Position numbers and translations under genes: made by a program
In this document: positions 8,011-15,680 of the stretch, in pieces
Layout of the letters: the number at the start of each line of letters is the position of its first letter
How positions within the stretch are numbered: the stretch's first letter is position 1
Notes under the pieces: model-generated
The model's database searches: none
Seen by the model: only the letters and a program-made list of their open reading frames with translations
Told to the model about the DNA's origin: nothing
From: PALSA-1180 sp964624625
GTDB lineage: Bacteria > Oederibacteriota > Muellerivitia > Muellerivitales > Muellerivitaceae
DNA length: 32,173 nucleotides
Assembly: GCA_964624625.1 (NCBI GenBank)
Contig: CAZUXW010000031.1
Span: 1 to 32,173 of the forward strand
Direction of reading: 5' to 3'

Positions 8011-8709
8011 TCATAATAATTCCCTCAATTGTTCCCTCAAGAGGGCCCTTCCCCTGGCAATGCGGGATTTCACGGTTCCCAAACTGGTTTTCAAAACCCT
8101 CGCGATTTCGGGATAGTCCAGGTCTTCCATGTCCCTGAGGATCACGGCTTCCTGATAGTCCAACGGCAATAGGGCGAGGGCTTGCTGGATCGCCTCGTGA
8201 ATCTCCCGGCTTTCCAACTTCCGGGAGGAACTCACCGCTCCTTTATCTTCCGCCTTGTCCCAAAAATTCCGGTGGTCCCCGTCTTTTTCCTTGGGCGCCA
8301 GCACTTGGGTCTTTTCCCGGTTTTTCCGGCTCCGGATGGCGTTCCGGCTCAAATTGGCGGTGATGGCGTAAATCCAAGTGGACAGGGAACTGTCCCCCCG
8401 AAACTGGGGCAGGGCCCGGTGCAAGCGCAGAAAAACCTCCTGGGCCACGTCCGAGGAATCGGTGGGGTTGCCCAGAAAGCGGAAAGCGACCCGGTAAACC
8501 ATCCGCTCGTAGGTTCGGACCAGTTTCTCAAAACCGGGATCCCCGGAAAGGGCTTCTTGGATCAAGAGCCTATCCTCCCCGCGGGAAGGGGTTCTGGCGG
8601 CTTCGGAAGCGGAAAGATCCAGGATGCTTCCCCCAAAATAAGACACCCACCGGGCCAAAAGGTTCCAGGGATCAGTGAATAAAGGAAATGGCAGGGTTAG
8701 GGTCATCAT
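8011..8709 (-). CDS. ECF-type RNA polymerase sigma factor (sigma-70 family)
   Basis: A 232-residue protein. Region 2 is seen as FEKLVRTYERMVYRVAFRFL, then DSSDVAQEVFLRLHRALPQF and STWIYAITANLSRNAIRSRK. A charged linker follows, then region 4: ALALLPLDYQEAVILRDMED and YPEIARVLKTSLGTVKSRIARGRALLRE, the helix-turn-helix that reads the -35 element. About 50 residues precede region 2, longer than usual, and no good ribosome-binding site supports the start at 8709, so the true start may be internal. The gene lies upstream of the anti-sigma gene with 184 bases between, filled by a palindromic repeat. Confidence 0.92.
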   Translation of the reverse strand: MMTLTLPFPLFTDPWNLLARWVSYFGGSILDLSASEAARTPSRGEDRLLIQEALSGDPGFEKLVRTYERMVYRVAFRFLGNPTDSSDVAQEVFLRLHRALPQFRGDSSLSTWIYAITANLSRNAIRSRKNREKTQVLAPKEKDGDHRNFWDKAEDKGAVSSSRKLESREIHEAIQQALALLPLDYQEAVILRDMEDLDYPEIARVLKTSLGTVKSRIARGRALLREQLRELL

Positions 8710-8795
8710 CGGTCAATTTTACAGTGATAAGCCTGGATGGACGTGGATAAAAGGAAGAAGATTCACAACAAAACCCAGCCACAAATGAGATTTTT

Positions 8796-8949
8796 GCCAC
8801 AGATGAAAGGGATGAACTCGGATTTTTTCATGAAAATCCGTGTTTATCTGTGTTCATGCCGCCCTTCTATTGGGAAATAATTTATAGAAGGCGGTATAGT
8901 CCCACAAATTCATGTCTCTATCGCCATAGTCTTGTGGGACATCTGTGGC
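8796..8949. repeat. GCCACAGATG inverted-repeat element with stacked hairpins
   Basis: GCCACAGATG at 8796-8805 is mirrored exactly by CATCTGTGGC at 8940-8949. Three hairpins lie between: CGGATTTT/AAAATCCG (8819-8840), CCGCCCTTCTAT/ATAGAAGGCGG (8859-8894) and GTCCCACAA/TTGTGGGAC (8899-8940). There is no coding signal. It occupies most of the divergent spacer (8710-9034) between the sigma factor and the MuiA-family gene, where their promoters should also lie. Confidence 0.6.
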
Positions 8950-9034
8950 TAACCTTATTGTTGTTTTCTTGGGAACCCTTTGTTTCCGTCCGTGTCTTAC
9001 CACCTGAAGGTCAATTTTCCACGGGAGGTAGGTC

Positions 9035-10759
9035 ATGAGAGCGTTATCGATCAGCGGGTCTCGGAACTTGGAATGGTTGAGGTGGTTTCTAGGATTTTTG
9101 GCTTTTCTATTCATTACCCCGAAACTATTCGCGGAGGTCAAGGTCCCCACCCAGCCCCGGCAGGTTACGGTTTTCCCGGACAGCGCCAGGGTGGTCCGGG
9201 AGGGGATCCTCAAGCTGACGGGGGGAATCCAGCATCTGGTGTTTCCCGGCCTGCCGGCTTCCATCATTGAATCTTCCTTAAGGCTGACGGCGGAAGGGCC
9301 TCAAGGCACCAAGCTGTACGGAGTGGGACTTAAAAAGGAATTTACCGCGGAAGTCGTGGAGGAGAGGACAAGGCTCCTCAAGGACCGTCTCCAGGCCTTG
9401 GAGGACCAAAAGATGGATTTATCCGACCGGGTGGAGGCCCGCAAAACGGAGATCGAGATTTTGAAGGGGTTGGCCAAGGAAGGGACCGGGACCGCGGTGA
9501 AAGAAGGCCCGACCCATCCCGGAACGATCATGGATTTCACCCATTCGGCGGGAGCCGTCGGGCGGCGCATCGCCAAGCTCTTGGCTTCGTCGCGATTGGA
9601 TGAGAGGGGAATGAGGGGTTTGGATTTAAAAATCGCCGCCTTGAACAACGAAATATCCGAAGGGTCGGCTCCAGCCAGGGAGAAACGCACTGCCGAGGCG
9701 GACATCGAACTGCCGCAAGCCGGCACGGCTCGCTTTACGCTGACCTATCAGGTGGAAGGAGCTTCCTGGTCGCCCCTTTATGATTTGCGGTTGGAAACCG
9801 AGGGCGAGAAGCCTCTATTGAACCTGGCCTTCAACGCCGGGGTGAGGCAAAACACGGGGGAGGATTGGAAAGACGTGGCCTTGGTCCTTTCCACGGCCAG
9901 GCCCACCGAGGGAACGCAGGTGCCGGATCCCACCGATTGGTGGCTGGATTTTTTCAACGCGCAGGTTCGGATGAAAAAAATGATGGGAAGGACCGCCGCC
10001 GGTGCCTTGGGGGCGGTGAATAAACCCGCGGCGGATCTTTACTTGAACGCCAATGCCGGTTCCGCGGAGGACAAGCGGGAGGAAGCGCCGGTTCCGGCGG
10101 AGCCGGAAACAGCCCAGACCCTCCGTTCCGAATACGCCATGTCGTTTAAAATTCCGGCCCGCCGGGATATTCCCTCGGATGGCTCCGATCACCGGGTGGG
10201 CATCACCCAGGACAACCATGACGTGACATTAACCTTGGTGGCGGTGCCGAGGCTTTCCGAGGCCGCTTACCTGGAGGCGAAGATCACCTATGGCGGGGAT
10301 CAGGCGCTTTTGCCGGGTTCAGCCCAACTCTATCGTGATGGGGATTTCGTGGGAACGACCGAATTGGAAGCCAAGGCTCCCGGCGAAACCTTCGACTTGG
10401 GCTTCGGGCAGGACGACCAGATTCATGTGGAGCGCAAAGCCATGAAGGATGAGGAAGGCAAAGCGGGTGGGATCTTCGACATCGATAAAGGGGAGCGCCG
10501 TTACCGTTGGGTGACGACGATCGCCAATTACCATGTGGGAACCCGTGTGATCGAGGTGAGGGAGCAGATGCCCCATTCCCGCCAGGAGAAGATCGAGGTT
10601 TCGGAAGGGGATTTCAAACCCAAGCCAGCCGCGGAGGATTTAAGCAAGCCGGGGCTGAAGGTTTGGAAGATGGTGCTGGGTCCCAAGGAAAAAACCAAGA
10701 TTGATTTCGCCTACAGCGTCAAATTCCCCGAGGGCAGCCAGGTCAGCGGATTGGAATAA
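9035..10759 (+). CDS. MuiA-family (DUF4139) exported protein
   Basis: A 574-residue protein. An N-terminal signal (about residues 15-33, FLGFLAFLFITPKLFA) precedes the N-terminal beta domain of the mucoidy-inhibitor-A family (QVTVFPDSARVVREGILKL, HLVFPGLPASI). A coiled-coil follows (about 105-155, rich in Glu/Arg/Leu heptads). The DUF4139 beta domain makes up the rest (YQVEGASWSPLYDLRLE, NTGEDWKDVALVLSTARP, and the ending TKIDFAYSVKFPEG). The family is exported and poorly characterised; the name comes from suppression of mucoidy and no biochemical activity is established. GGGAGG ends 6 bases before ATG 9035. A strong terminator follows, so it is probably monocistronic. Confidence 0.88.
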   Translation: MRALSISGSRNLEWLRWFLGFLAFLFITPKLFAEVKVPTQPRQVTVFPDSARVVREGILKLTGGIQHLVFPGLPASIIESSLRLTAEGPQGTKLYGVGLKKEFTAEVVEERTRLLKDRLQALEDQKMDLSDRVEARKTEIEILKGLAKEGTGTAVKEGPTHPGTIMDFTHSAGAVGRRIAKLLASSRLDERGMRGLDLKIAALNNEISEGSAPAREKRTAEADIELPQAGTARFTLTYQVEGASWSPLYDLRLETEGEKPLLNLAFNAGVRQNTGEDWKDVALVLSTARPTEGTQVPDPTDWWLDFFNAQVRMKKMMGRTAAGALGAVNKPAADLYLNANAGSAEDKREEAPVPAEPETAQTLRSEYAMSFKIPARRDIPSDGSDHRVGITQDNHDVTLTLVAVPRLSEAAYLEAKITYGGDQALLPGSAQLYRDGDFVGTTELEAKAPGETFDLGFGQDDQIHVERKAMKDEEGKAGGIFDIDKGERRYRWVTTIANYHVGTRVIEVREQMPHSRQEKIEVSEGDFKPKPAAEDLSKPGLKVWKMVLGPKEKTKIDFAYSVKFPEGSQVSGLE

Positions 10760-10830
10760 GCGGTTGGCCGGGAGTGTGGCGGAATTCTTAATGACTTGGG
10801 TGTGACCGCCCTTGAAATCGGCAATCCTTC

Positions 10831-10866
10831 AAAAGGCAGGGGGGCCTCCCCCTGCCTTTTTGTTTA
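10831..10866 (+). terminator. Rho-independent terminator after the MuiA-family gene
   Basis: AAAAGGCAGGGGG (10831-10843) pairs perfectly with CCCCCTGCCTTTT (10848-10860) around a 4-base loop and runs into T-rich sequence. Confidence 0.92.
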
Positions 10867-11022
10867 ACATTACAATGCCAGTTAAATATCGTTTTTAACC
10901 GCTAAAACTGATTTTGGTAAATTAAACAGGGTATTGGGTGCATATGCAATAATTGGTGGTAAACTTAGAAAAGTTTCCGGCCCCTAAACTTGGATAAAAA
11001 CCTAAAGAACGCGAGGATTCGA

Positions 11023-11952
11023 ATGAAACGGTTTTATTTGTTGGCAATCTGCCTGGTCTTGGCGGTGATTCCCTTGGCCTGCGGCGGCGGCAATAGCGGC
11101 CCCGCGAGCCCAACCTCCCCCGGCCCGGCCAATACGCTCACCTTCACGCCCACCGGATCCATTACCCCAACCCCGACCTCAACTCCCACAGACACCACGA
11201 CTAAAACCCCGACGGTGACGACGACCGAATCCTCAACGGCCACCGAGACTCCCACTAAAACCCCGAGCTTAACTGCCACCGATAGCCCGACGAAGACCGA
11301 AACTCCCACGGCGACCAATACGCCTACCCCGTCCTTGACTCGAACCCTGACTCAAACTCCCACCGACACACCGACTAGGACATCGACCGCAACCGCCACG
11401 GACTCCCCGACGGTCACGGAGACCTTCACGGAAACCTCCACCCCGACGGACACGCCTACCGCGACATTGACTTCGACTCCAACGGATACGCCAACCCCTA
11501 CCGAAACTTCCACCTTCACGGACACGGCCACCCCGACGCCCACCCGTACGCCCTCCAATACCCCCACCGCGACGCCGAGCAAAACGCCGACCAAAACTCC
11601 GACCGTAACCCTCACCCCGACGATTACGTCAACCCCGCCCTCGGCGGTGACCATTTCCAAAGGAACGGGTAACACCTTTTCTCCGGCGGCTGTCACGATC
11701 AAAGTGGGGGGGACGGTTACTTGGGATTCAAGTTTTGGATCTGGAACGGCGAACCATACTCTTTATATTGATAACGGCGATGGCTCCACTTGTTCTTCAA
11801 TGGATTCGACGCATGGTTATCCCTTCACCGGAACTTTCCCATCGACGGGAACATTTCTTTTTCACTGTTCCTTTCATTCAACTTGCAGTCCTCTCAGTAC
11901 GAGTTGTTCCGGATGTAGCGGAATGGTTGGGACAGTTGTGGTTGTCCCTTAA
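11023..11952 (+). CDS. Thr/Pro-stalked cupredoxin (plastocyanin-like) surface protein
   Basis: A 309-residue protein. Its N-terminal signal ends at Cys20 (VIPLACGGG), suggesting a lipoprotein, although the -3 Pro is not a standard lipobox residue. Residues about 36-206 are an extended TPTxT-type stalk. Residues about 207-309 form a small blue-copper domain: FSPAAVTIKVGGTVTW, His245 in NHTLYI, Cys282 and His285 in FHCSFH, and Met301 in GMVGTVVVV. These match the His-Cys-His-Met ligand set of plastocyanin-like proteins. The loop from His285 to Met301 is about 10 residues longer than in plastocyanin and carries three extra Cys. GCGAGG lies 6 bases before ATG 11023; an upstream TTG at 10990 is less likely. 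It is probably a surface electron carrier or copper-binding protein. Confidence 0.85.
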   Translation: MKRFYLLAICLVLAVIPLACGGGNSGPASPTSPGPANTLTFTPTGSITPTPTSTPTDTTTKTPTVTTTESSTATETPTKTPSLTATDSPTKTETPTATNTPTPSLTRTLTQTPTDTPTRTSTATATDSPTVTETFTETSTPTDTPTATLTSTPTDTPTPTETSTFTDTATPTPTRTPSNTPTATPSKTPTKTPTVTLTPTITSTPPSAVTISKGTGNTFSPAAVTIKVGGTVTWDSSFGSGTANHTLYIDNGDGSTCSSMDSTHGYPFTGTFPSTGTFLFHCSFHSTCSPLSTSCSGCSGMVGTVVVVP

Positions 11953-11972
11953 TCACTAGGTCGGCAAAAATA

Positions 11973-12010
11973 AAAAAGGCCTGGGTCCTTTGACTCAGGC
12001 CTTTTTATTT
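11973..12010 (+). terminator. Rho-independent terminator after the cupredoxin gene
   Basis: AAAAAGGCCTG (11973-11983) pairs with CAGGCCTTTTT (11996-12006), with an additional GTC/GAC pairing inside the loop, followed by ATTTT. It begins about 20 bases after the stop codon. Confidence 0.92.
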
Positions 12011-12030
12011 TGGGATGACGTTTTGATTTG

Positions 12031-12198
12031 AAAGTAGTTGTTTGTCATTGCGAGGTTCAGCCCCAATCGGGGCGATTTGAACCGTCGCAATCTTTGTTAA
12101 AAACTTGAGAATCAACATAAAAACCTGAGATTCCCACGTCGCAAATCGAGCCTATCGGCTCAGCTCCTCGGAATGACAGCAAACTGAGGCACTACTTT
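12031..12198. repeat. Inverted-repeat intergenic element, GTCATTGCGAGG family (copy 2)
   Basis: The outer arms AAAGTAGT (12031-12038) and ACTACTTT (12191-12198) are perfect inverses. The inner arms GTCATTGCGAGG (12044-12055) and CCTCGGAATGAC (12166-12177) pair with one mismatch. A hairpin GGTTCA...TGAACC with inner GCCCC/GGGGC sits near the left end, and GAGCC-TATC-GGCTC near the right. It fills the space between the cupredoxin terminator and the convergent outer-membrane gene. It shares its 12-base terminal motif with 5689-5700. Confidence 0.7.
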
Positions 12199-12211
12199 TA
12201 ATTTTTTGAAA

Positions 12212-13402
12212 TTAGTAGGTGTAAAAGGTTAGGGCGAGGCCCACGTCGAAGCCGGTGAAATCCACAGTGGTGTATTTTTCATTGTAGGCGGCGTTGATGT
12301 ATTGGGTGTTGTCCAGGTCGATGATGCCGTCCACGGTGGAAGTTTCCAAACCAAATTCCCCTGTTTGACCGCTGCTGTTCGTCAAGGTTCCCTTGAAGTT
12401 GGAGATTTTCGCGTAGCGCCCCCTGCCATAAATGGATAATCCCAGGTGCCGGCCGATGGCCCATTCCCTGCCGAGGCTGACTTGGAAACCCACGTTGCCC
12501 GAGTTCAACTCCCCGGTGATCGTGTCCGTGGGACCGCCGTTATCGTAAAAATCATAGTCATCCGAAGACTGGAGGCTGCCGAAATAGTAGCCGGCCCCGG
12601 CGCTCATGAAAAAACGGCCGCTGGAGTCGGGGAGGAACAGGTAAAAATCCAGGGTGAGGGGGACCGCGATGGGCTCGAAGGTTTCCGTTTGAAAATCCGG
12701 AAGGGTCACGCCAGGCTCGTAATTCACGTCCAAGTGGTAGTCGGTCGAACGGATGACCCGGAGGCCCAGCGCGACGCCGAAGTAGGGGTTTATATTGAAG
12801 CCCAACTCACCGCCGAATTGCAGTCCGTGGTTGGCGGCGCTGGCGGAGCCGGCCCAGCCATTGGCCGCGATTTGTCCGTTGTAGGCATTGGCCGAGTCGA
12901 GAAGTTCACCCTGGGCCGAGAAGTTGTAGCCCAATTCCCCCTTCACCCAATAGCGGGCGCGGTTGATGCGGTTCATGCCGCCGTTGCCCGTTTCGGTGGA
13001 GCTGATGGCGCCCGGTTTTTGGTGCCACGGTTCGGCCTGTTGGGTGACGGGGTTTTCCGTCTCGATTTTAGGGGAGGTGGCGGGCTGCGTTTGGGGAGGG
13101 GTTGTCTGGTCAAAAGTTTCGGAGGAAGCATTGGGGTGGATTCTTTGACTGGCTTGGTAGGCCCGCTGGGCGTTGGTGGGATCGTTTAATTGGGTATAGG
13201 TGTCACCGAGGGCTTGATAGGCCTGCCAGTCATTGGGGTCGGCGTGAACGGCGTCTTTAAAGTAAACGAGAGCTTTTTGATATTGCCCAGCCCGGAAGAG
13301 GGCCATGCCGGCTTCCCGCGCATCCTGGCTGTCCGCGGCCATTAAGCCCACAGGCAAAGCCAGCGATAGTAATAAACCCCAAATGGCCGTTTGTTGTCTC
13401 AT
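12212..13402 (-). CDS. Outer-membrane beta-barrel protein with N-terminal TPR
   Basis: A 396-residue protein. The signal peptide (MRQQTAIWGLLLSLALPVGLMAA) is followed by about two TPR units (residues 30-92: ALFRAGQYQKALVYFKDAVHADPND and WQAYQALGDTYTQLNDPTNA). A Pro/Thr/Gln linker (95-135) leads to a beta-barrel domain with alternating hydrophobic strands (WVKGELGYNFSA, YFGVALGLRVIRS, VPLTLDFYLFLP, RFFMSAGAGYYFG). The C-terminal strand GFDVGLALTFYTY ends on an aromatic residue, as outer-membrane barrels do. The size suggests 8-10 strands (OmpW/OmpA-like). The periplasmic TPR probably binds another envelope protein. Function is not known. Confidence 0.82.
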   Translation of the reverse strand: MRQQTAIWGLLLSLALPVGLMAADSQDAREAGMALFRAGQYQKALVYFKDAVHADPNDWQAYQALGDTYTQLNDPTNAQRAYQASQRIHPNASSETFDQTTPPQTQPATSPKIETENPVTQQAEPWHQKPGAISSTETGNGGMNRINRARYWVKGELGYNFSAQGELLDSANAYNGQIAANGWAGSASAANHGLQFGGELGFNINPYFGVALGLRVIRSTDYHLDVNYEPGVTLPDFQTETFEPIAVPLTLDFYLFLPDSSGRFFMSAGAGYYFGSLQSSDDYDFYDNGGPTDTITGELNSGNVGFQVSLGREWAIGRHLGLSIYGRGRYAKISNFKGTLTNSSGQTGEFGLETSTVDGIIDLDNTQYINAAYNEKYTTVDFTGFDVGLALTFYTY

Positions 13403-13521
13403 GGTAGTTAGACGTATGGTAAATCCAATTCGTTACGTTCAGGTTTTAAAATGTGTTTTTAAGCCTTTTTGAGGGGTTTATCTTTACCTGGAACCCGAAA
13501 CCTGGTGCCTGACAGCTGTTT

Positions 13522-14142
13522 TCAGTGATTACCTTTTCCCCAGACCTTATCTAAATATTGGTCCCTTCCCGAGGCGCTGTGGTACAGGTTGTAGTGGAGG
13601 GGGTTTTTCTTGTAGTAATCCTGGTGATAATCCTCGGCAGGGTAGAAGGAGGCGTATTTCTTGATCTTCACCACCACGGGCTTGTCGTAACGGCCGGATT
13701 TATTCAATTCTTCCTTGGATTTCTCCGCCAGCTTCCGCTGTTCCTCGTTGTGAAAAAAGATTCCCGCGCGGTAATGGGGCCCCCGGTCCACGAATTGTCC
13801 TTCCGGGTCGGTCGGGTTGATTTGCTTCCAAAAGACATCCACCAATTGGGTATAGGTGATTTTGGACGGATCGTAAGTGATCTGGACTCCCTCGGTGTAG
13901 CCCTTGTCGCCGTAGTCCTCGTAGGTGGGATTGCCGCCGGTGCCATCGGTATAACCGGCGGTTACTTTCAAGACTCCGTCCAGTTTTTCAAAAGGGGGAG
14001 TCATGCACCAAAAACAACCCCCGGCGAAGGTGGCGGTTTCGGTTTTTGGCTTGGCTTGTTTTTTTATTTTGGCTTTCGCGATGGCGGAAGTTCCCAGCAA
14101 TAGGATAAGGCCGGAAATGATAAGAGTTTTGAGGTTGTTCAT
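13522..14142 (-). CDS. msrA: Exported peptide methionine-S-sulfoxide reductase MsrA
   Basis: A 206-residue protein that reduces the S-epimer of methionine sulfoxide in proteins. The catalytic motif GGCFWC is present (nucleophilic Cys43, second Cys46). Family blocks TAGYTDGTGGNPTYEDY, EGVQITYDPSKI, FWKQINPTDPEGQFVDRGPHYRAGIFFH and AEDYHQDYY follow in order. The first 22 residues are a signal peptide (LIISGLILLLGTSAIAKA), so the enzyme should act in the periplasm. No other Cys is present downstream, so recycling would use Cys46 or an external reductant. AGGAG lies 5 bases before ATG 14142. No msrB is adjacent. Confidence 0.96.
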   Translation of the reverse strand: MNNLKTLIISGLILLLGTSAIAKAKIKKQAKPKTETATFAGGCFWCMTPPFEKLDGVLKVTAGYTDGTGGNPTYEDYGDKGYTEGVQITYDPSKITYTQLVDVFWKQINPTDPEGQFVDRGPHYRAGIFFHNEEQRKLAEKSKEELNKSGRYDKPVVVKIKKYASFYPAEDYHQDYYKKNPLHYNLYHSASGRDQYLDKVWGKGNH

Positions 14143-14244
14143 GTCCGCTCCTGATGGGATGTCTTGAAAGAATATACGCCGGAAAGGTTTTTTGGTTACA
14201 GGGATTTCAAAAGAATTAAAAAATTACAGATTGTACGCCCATAA

Positions 14245-14295
14245 AAGCCGATAAGGTGTAAATCCTCATCGGGTGTGATCGTTCGTTATCGGCTT
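14245..14295. promoter_or_regulatory. Perfect 10-base inverted repeat upstream of msrA
   Basis: AAGCCGATAA (14245-14254) and TTATCGGCTT (14286-14295) are exact inverse complements separated by 31 bases. The repeat lies between the STAS stop codon and the msrA start, about 100 bases upstream of msrA. It could be a leader hairpin, an operator or the end of the STAS transcript. There is no T-run beside it on the minus strand, so a simple intrinsic terminator is unlikely. Confidence 0.35.
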
Positions 14296-14323
14296 ACAGA
14301 ACTTTTTGGATTTTGGTTTAGTT

Positions 14324-14722
14324 TTAGGCTAAAGCGATATTCGAGGAATTGACCAGCCCGGAGATTTTCCCGAAGCCCTGCTTCAAGGCGTCCTCGGTGG
14401 TGGTGAAGAAGGCCAGCACCTTGTCATATTCTAAAAGCTCGAAGGCGTCGAAAACTTCCAGTTTCATTCCCGTTAGGGCGATGACCGCGTCCTTTTCAAG
14501 AGCCGCTTGGTGGCAGGCGATGAACAATCCCCAGCCTCCGCTGCTGATGTAGGTGGTGCCGGACAGGTCGAAGATGATTTTCTTTTTGTTGTTCTTAAGG
14601 ATTTCTTGGAATGCCTTATGGACCTGGGGAAGCGTAGTGGCGTAAATAATGCCCTGGACATGGAGGATGGAAATTTCAGGATTCAAAGCGTGATTCGTGA
14701 CTTTAACAGTGATGGTTTCCAT
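14324..14722 (-). CDS. STAS-domain protein (anti-sigma-factor-antagonist type)
   Basis: A 132-residue single-domain STAS protein: SILHVQGIIYATTLPQVHKAF, then KKIIFDLSGTTYISSGGWGLFI, then ALTGMKLEVFDAFELLEYDKVLAFF. The ISSGG segment occupies the position of the D-S-S-G phosphorylation loop of SpoIIAA-type proteins. A Ser is retained, while the preceding acidic residue is Ser. Such proteins are usually switched by phosphorylation of that Ser and bind an anti-sigma kinase. No kinase or PP2C phosphatase gene is nearby. The tail (KISGLVNSSNIALA) is not conserved. No clear ribosome-binding site supports the ATG. Confidence 0.85.
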   Translation of the reverse strand: METITVKVTNHALNPEISILHVQGIIYATTLPQVHKAFQEILKNNKKKIIFDLSGTTYISSGGWGLFIACHQAALEKDAVIALTGMKLEVFDAFELLEYDKVLAFFTTTEDALKQGFGKISGLVNSSNIALA

Positions 14723-14940
14723 AAGGTAGGGCAGTACCTCTGAATCAATTTAACTTCTGAATTAACTATAAAGAGGATTGGAACAAGAATGTTAGGGAAA
14801 TGAGAGGTAATTTAGGAAATCGATCAACAATTTTCATCCGGAAGGGTTATGGGTTTAACCTTGGGAGTGCGAGTTGGCTAATATCGTTTTCAAACAAGCG
14901 ATGAAAAATTTTACCAGCTATACTGATGCGGTTAATAGTC

Positions 14941-15636
14941 TTAGTCGTGGCCGTTTCCTTGATTTTTCTTTTCATTGTTAAGTAGCTTAATACAAACATC
15001 AATCACTGCATCTGCATTTGAATAATCAAACGGACCAAATTTCTCGACAACTTGTTCTAAAGAAAGAGTGGGAAAGCCACCAATTACAATCGGTTTGAAA
15101 TCCTGGTTGATCTTCAACTTGTAGTAAAAAGTCATGGTTAAAGGCTTTCCGTCATTCGAAAAAATGAGATTCTCAACCCGAGTTCCATTTTCCTTGTTGC
15201 GTAACTCGGAACTACGAAGTTTTCCCTTGGAATTGAAGGAATCAAAACGAACAAGATGTTCTCCGTTTTCTTCGCGGTCAAATTTTTCCGGAAGTGACCT
15301 GACTACTTTTGAAATATTGAATCCGGCAAGAGTGCTTTTAAATAAATTGATAGCGGTCGAAATGATCGACAAGGATTTCGGCTCAACCATAGCAATAATG
15401 GCCGTTTTGACCTTCTTTCCTTTTAAATCATTGATTTCTTGGCTGATAATGATTACAGAGGGTTTCTCATCAATCCAATTCACATGGAATTGATAGGCTT
15501 CGTATTTCTGGACAATTGAATTTTCGAGGGTGATGAGTTCAGGCAAACTTGGAATTTCACTTTTGCCCTCCTTTTTGTCGGCAAAACTGGCCCCAAAAGT
15601 AAAAAAAATTATTAAAAGAAAATATATTATTTTCAT
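14941..15636 (-). CDS. Exported protein of unknown function
   Basis: A 231-residue protein with a clear signal peptide (MKIIYFLLIIFFTFGASFA) and a strong AAGGAG ribosome-binding site 6 bases before ATG 15636. The mature part is Lys/Glu/Ile/Ser-rich and soluble-looking. I recognise no family. A segment near 150-185 (GTRVENLIFSNDGKPLTMTFYYKLK) reads like paired beta strands. It is the last of three minus-strand genes in the AT-rich cluster, 44 bases after the Thr/Pro-rich lipoprotein gene, so the two are probably co-transcribed. Its AT-rich codon choice differs from the rest of the window. Confidence 0.75.
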   Translation of the reverse strand: MKIIYFLLIIFFTFGASFADKKEGKSEIPSLPELITLENSIVQKYEAYQFHVNWIDEKPSVIIISQEINDLKGKKVKTAIIAMVEPKSLSIISTAINLFKSTLAGFNISKVVRSLPEKFDREENGEHLVRFDSFNSKGKLRSSELRNKENGTRVENLIFSNDGKPLTMTFYYKLKINQDFKPIVIGGFPTLSLEQVVEKFGPFDYSNADAVIDVCIKLLNNEKKNQGNGHD

Positions 15637-15680
15637 TTTTCGCTCCTTGCAAAAAAGGCCCCTATTTCATATTTCCAAAA

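Noticed and set aside
11155..11640. CRISPR-like or tandem-repeat appearance of the ACGCC/CCGAC repeats
   Set aside because: The repetition is codon-level (TPTxT) within an intact gene; there are no spacers or conserved direct repeats.
11034..11702. Minus-strand Val/Gly-rich frames (94 and 116 codons)
   Set aside because: They are antisense to the repetitive Thr/Pro stalk codons of the cupredoxin gene. The regular VGV pattern is a reflection of that repeat.
12446..13189. 247-codon plus-strand frame
   Set aside because: It is antisense to the outer-membrane protein gene, whose signal peptide, TPR and barrel are recognisable.
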